From Candidatus Limimorpha equi (GTDB taxonomy: Bacteria; Bacteroidota; Bacteroidia; Bacteroidales; F082): a stretch of 9,840 bases of DNA. Each line of letters starts with the position of its first letter. Position 1 is the stretch's first letter. Below the pieces are notes generated by a model, which was not told where the DNA came from, made no database searches, and was given only the letters and a program-made list of their open reading frames with translations. Made by a program: the position numbers and the translations under genes. Location of the stretch: the NCBI GenBank assembly GCA_018065885.1, contig JAGHSL010000295.1:1-9840 (forward strand), in the 5' to 3' direction. This document shows, piece after piece, positions 6,516-9,840 of this stretch.

Positions 6516-9500
6516 AAATGAATGTATTTATTCGGAATATGTGCCGTAGGCTTCTCATTGCGGCTTTTGTCATTGTTCCTTCTGTGTTATCCGCTCAAGA
6601 CCATGCCGGTCAATCGGTGTTGAGCCAGCATACTTGGCACAAAATGAGTGTGACTCAGGAAGGCATCTATAAGTTGGATTATGCGGCACTCCAATCCATG
6701 AATATCGATGTGGAGCATCTCAATCCCAATGAGATACGTATTTTTGGCAATCCGGCCGGAGCTTTGCCTGAAAAAAACTCTGATGCGCGTTATGACGACT
6801 TGACTGAAATGGCCGTCTTTGTCAGCGGAGCGGAAGATGGTCGTTTCGATGTTGACGATTATGTGCTTTTCTATGGTCAGGAGCCTACCTGCTGGAAAGT
6901 TTCGGACGGCCTGAATATGAAATACGAAAGGTTCATGAATCCGTATTCCGACACCACCTATTATTATATTTGTGCTGACAGTGGCGAGGCGGGGCTTCGT
7001 GTCGCCTTGCAGCCGTCGGCTGATGTTGTGGGCGCGACGAATGTCGTCACCGATTTCCCTGATTTGGCATGGCATGAGGCGGAATTGTTTTCACCTTATT
7101 CATCGGGCAGAAACTGGTATGGCGAGCAGCTGAACTCAACCGATACGGCATTATTTATCCAATTCGTTTTTCCTAATTTGGTCAAAAACAAACCGATAGA
7201 ATATAAGACGGTTGTCATGGGGCGCAGTTTGAATGGGTCTATTTATTACGATGTCTGGGCGAATGACAATCATCTGATTGCCGATGGAACCATTGGAGCG
7301 ATTTCGGAAAATGCAAATTCCTATGGCAGAGATGCGACCCGCACGGGACAGATGCAAAGTGAGAGCGACACCGTGAATTTCAGCATGTTGCTCCAGCCGC
7401 GTATGAAGAGCCATTTGCTTTATCTCGATTATGTGGAATTCCGTTGTTGGCGCGAACTGAAACGCGCAGGCAACCTTTTTCCATTCCGTTTGCGTCCCGA
7501 CCAGCTGAGTCATTCTGTTTCGGCTGTCTGGGTGCGTAACATGTCGCGTGAATTTCAGGTTTGGGATGTCAGCAATCCGATGCGTCCGGCCGTTCAGGAC
7601 GGCATTCTAAGCTCCGACAATTTCGTGTTCGGCATCGAAAACAAAAATGAGCATCGTTATTTCGTTTTCAATCCGTCGGCGGCTTTGCCGGTGGTTTCGG
7701 TTAGCCCCGTGGCAAACCAGAATCTTCATGCCTTATCGCAAGCTGATATGCTGATTATTACACCAAAAGTGTTTTGGGAACAGGCCCAGGCATTGGCCGG
7801 TTTTCATGAACAAAACGACAATCTGCATAGTGCGGTGGTTGATTTGGATGAGATTTACAATGAGTTTGGCACCGGAACGCCTGATCCTTCAGGCATCCGC
7901 GATTTCATCCGCATGGTGTATCTGCGTAGCGAAAAGCAATTGAAATATGTGCTGCTTTTCGGAAAAGGATCTCACGATTTCCGCAACATCAAGGGATTTG
8001 GCAAAAACTATGTGCCGCCCTATCAAGCCGAGACTTCCTTAGGCCAAACGGCAAGTTTCTGCACCGACGATTTTTATGCCATGATGGATGATAATGAAGG
8101 CGTTAATAGCGGCGGCCGTGTCGATTTGGGCATTGGCCGTCTGCCGGTCGCATCGGTTGAGGAAGCCGAAACCGTGTTGCAGAAAATCTATCATTATGCT
8201 GATTTGTCGGCAACGCACGGCGTGTGGAAGACCAACCATTTGTTCACTGCCGATGATGACAATAATGAATATGCCGAACATGCAGAACTATGCTACGACA
8301 TCATTGATGAAGAAAGCCACGCGATGAATGCGCAAAAGGTGTATTTGGATGCTTATCAGCAAATCAGCTCACCTTCGGGTGAGATTTCTCCCGAAGCAAC
8401 CGCCGATTTGATGCGCCGTTTCGAAAAAGGTGTCTTAGTCATGCAGTATCATGGTCATGGTGGCGTCAGAGGCTTGACTTCGGAAAAGTTTTTTACCAAT
8501 ACCGAGATTTCAGGCATGACCAACTACGATTGTCTGCCTTTTGTGCTGACCGCCACTTGCGAGTTCAGTCAGTTTGACGACCCGTCTTTTGCTTCGGCTG
8601 GCGAGCTGATGTTCACTTTGCCTACGGGCGGTTCTATCGCTATGCTGACGACGGTGCGCCCGACACATGGCATCAACAATATTTGTATTGCCAAGGCCTT
8701 GATGAGAAAACTTTATTTGCCTGATGGAAGCCAGGCTTCGCGTTTCGGCGATATTGTGAGGGAAGCCAAGGCCGACAACAGCAATTTCAGTTCGACAAAT
8801 CCCACAAGTAAAAACATCAGCTATGTGTTTTTCGGCGACCCAGCCTTGCGTTTCGCTGCGCCTGTCGAAAAGGTGGTGACGGTTAAGATGAACGGGGAGA
8901 ATTTTGACCATGAAATTGCGCTTCATGCCATGAGCATGGTCAATGTGGAAGGCGAAGTCAGGAAAGCCGATGGCAGCCTCGATGCCGCTTTCAATGGTGA
9001 AGTGGAGCTGCGTTTCTTTGATAAGGAATCGGTCTTTACGACTTTGGGCAACAACCCTGTGACGAATCCGGTGCGTAATTTCACGTTCTTCAACGATGTG
9101 CTTTTCCAAGGTAAAGCGACGGTGAAGCAGGGCAAGTTCAGTTTCAGTTTCCAGGTGCCGCGCGACATCAATTTGCAGGATGGCCAGCCGCGTTTCAGTT
9201 ATTATGCCTACGACTCAATCCGTAAGGTTGACGCTATGGGCGTTTTCGAGGAATTGACCTTGGGCGGCATCGACCCGTCTGTTGTCATCGACAACGAAGG
9301 CCCAAAGATTGATTTCTATTGGGATACGCCAAGTTTCAGAAATGGTGATACGGTGGCGAATCGTGGCGTGCTTTATGCCGATTTGTATGATGCCCAAGGC
9401 GTTTATCATTACGATTTCAGCTTGGGACGCGATATTATCTTGAATGGCAATTTGCAGGGATTCAGCAGTATGCGGCTCAATGAAATCTATGAGCCGGTTC

Positions 9501-9840
9501 TCGATGATTTCCGCCGTGGCCGTGTCGCCGTGCCGGTTTCGGATTTGGAACCTGGAACGTATACCTTTACCTTGCGGGCATGGGACACGCAGGACAACTC
9601 GTCGGAAGCCGAGCTGTGGCTCACGGTTTGCGAAGATAATATTTTCCTCGCCCAAGTGCGCAACTATCCGAATCCTTTCACCGAAGAGACTTGGATAACT
9701 TTGACCCATCATGGCGAAGACGGCCCTTTGGAGGTCGAACTGGAGGTCTTCGATGTCTTGGGACGCATGATTTCAAGCTCTCGCCAGACCGTTGAAGTCA
9801 TCGACAACCAAGTGGAGCCGATTCGCTGGAATGTGAACGA
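6512..9840 (+). CDS. Second PorU-like C25 peptidase, tandem paralogue, 3' end cut by the window
   Basis: The frame is open for 1109 codons with no stop before the window edge. By comparison with the upstream copy, about 35-40 residues are missing. Residues 1-28 form a signal peptide with predicted cleavage LSA|Q. The protein parallels PorU throughout: WHKM and EGIYKL near the N-terminus, NSDARYDDL, a C25 domain at about 411-785, a beta-rich region, and a T9SS C-terminal domain from about 1046 with NYPNPF (1051-1056), VFDVLGR and VEPIRW. The catalytic pair is kept as His649 in QYHGHGG and Cys683 in TATCEFS, 34 residues apart exactly as in the first copy. It diverges near the active site: GKGSHDF (484-490) replaces GDASYDF, His647 replaces Thr642, and Val652 replaces Glu647. 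The DESGINTTGSGIGHD signature has decayed to a version keeping only scattered residues, ending LGRD. It is probably a surface protease of the T9SS attachment machinery with altered specificity. It could instead be a structural partner of PorU. It is not a pseudogene within the window. Confidence 0.9.
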   Translation, partial: MKMNVFIRNMCRRLLIAAFVIVPSVLSAQDHAGQSVLSQHTWHKMSVTQEGIYKLDYAALQSMNIDVEHLNPNEIRIFGNPAGALPEKNSDARYDDLTEMAVFVSGAEDGRFDVDDYVLFYGQEPTCWKVSDGLNMKYERFMNPYSDTTYYYICADSGEAGLRVALQPSADVVGATNVVTDFPDLAWHEAELFSPYSSGRNWYGEQLNSTDTALFIQFVFPNLVKNKPIEYKTVVMGRSLNGSIYYDVWANDNHLIADGTIGAISENANSYGRDATRTGQMQSESDTVNFSMLLQPRMKSHLLYLDYVEFRCWRELKRAGNLFPFRLRPDQLSHSVSAVWVRNMSREFQVWDVSNPMRPAVQDGILSSDNFVFGIENKNEHRYFVFNPSAALPVVSVSPVANQNLHALSQADMLIITPKVFWEQAQALAGFHEQNDNLHSAVVDLDEIYNEFGTGTPDPSGIRDFIRMVYLRSEKQLKYVLLFGKGSHDFRNIKGFGKNYVPPYQAETSLGQTASFCTDDFYAMMDDNEGVNSGGRVDLGIGRLPVASVEEAETVLQKIYHYADLSATHGVWKTNHLFTADDDNNEYAEHAELCYDIIDEESHAMNAQKVYLDAYQQISSPSGEISPEATADLMRRFEKGVLVMQYHGHGGVRGLTSEKFFTNTEISGMTNYDCLPFVLTATCEFSQFDDPSFASAGELMFTLPTGGSIAMLTTVRPTHGINNICIAKALMRKLYLPDGSQASRFGDIVREAKADNSNFSSTNPTSKNISYVFFGDPALRFAAPVEKVVTVKMNGENFDHEIALHAMSMVNVEGEVRKADGSLDAAFNGEVELRFFDKESVFTTLGNNPVTNPVRNFTFFNDVLFQGKATVKQGKFSFSFQVPRDINLQDGQPRFSYYAYDSIRKVDAMGVFEELTLGGIDPSVVIDNEGPKIDFYWDTPSFRNGDTVANRGVLYADLYDAQGVYHYDFSLGRDIILNGNLQGFSSMRLNEIYEPVLDDFRRGRVAVPVSDLEPGTYTFTLRAWDTQDNSSEAELWLTVCEDNIFLAQVRNYPNPFTEETWITLTHHGEDGPLEVELEVFDVLGRMISSSRQTVEVIDNQVEPIRWNVN

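Noticed and set aside
9444..9698. Plus-strand open frame of 84 codons near the window end
   Set aside because: It lies in another frame inside the second PorU-like gene, which is well supported by homology to the first copy.
3075..9840. Possible recent duplication or assembly duplication of porU
   Set aside because: The copies differ widely at the protein level, including in signal peptides and active-site flanks, so this is an old paralogue pair.
1..9840. CRISPR arrays, tRNA or rRNA genes, insertion sequences, integrases
   Set aside because: No repeat-spacer pattern, RNA gene structure, transposase-like protein or terminal repeats were seen; nearly all of the window is accounted for by the four genes.

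Overview
The window comes from a member of the Bacteroidota. It holds genes diagnostic of the phylum's type IX secretion system (T9SS): a GldJ-type outer-membrane lipoprotein and two PorU-type C25 peptidases. It also has signal peptides that follow the Bacteroidota habit of leaving Gln at the mature N-terminus, AT-rich leaders with no convincing Shine-Dalgarno sequence, and YPNPF-type C-terminal sorting domains. The genus cannot be read from the sequence.

Layout. (1) Bases 8-1273, plus strand: a complete DegT/DnrJ/EryC1/StrS-family PLP aminotransferase of a sugar or glycan pathway. (2) Bases 1296-1331: a strong hairpin with A and T tracts, serving as a shared bidirectional terminator for the convergent genes on each side. 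(3) Bases 1365-2858, minus strand: a GldJ-like lipoprotein with an FGE-sulfatase (SUMF1) fold. (4) Bases 2859-3074: an AT-rich divergent promoter region with an 8-bp-arm inverted repeat. (5) Bases 3075-6515, plus strand: a full-length PorU (T9SS sortase). (6) Bases 6512-9840, plus strand: a second PorU-like protein. Its start overlaps the stop of the first by four bases, and it runs off the window end inside its C-terminal sorting domain, roughly 35-40 residues short of completion. Because it has no stop codon here it is easily missed, but its frame is open for 1109 codons.

How the genes fit together. T9SS cargo crosses the outer membrane carrying a C-terminal domain. PorU is the surface peptidase that removes this domain and transfers the protein to a surface glycolipid (A-LPS in Porphyromonas gingivalis). 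GldJ is an outer-membrane-associated lipoprotein of the gliding/T9SS machinery, and from memory gldJ and porU are also neighbours in Flavobacterium johnsoniae. The aminotransferase may supply an amino sugar to a surface polysaccharide, but it lies on the far side of a terminator and a link to T9SS is only inferred.

The most notable feature is the tandem pair of PorU paralogues. Both keep the catalytic His and Cys at identical spacing. The second copy has changed residues flanking the active site and has lost other family signatures, which suggests a division of labour rather than simple redundancy.
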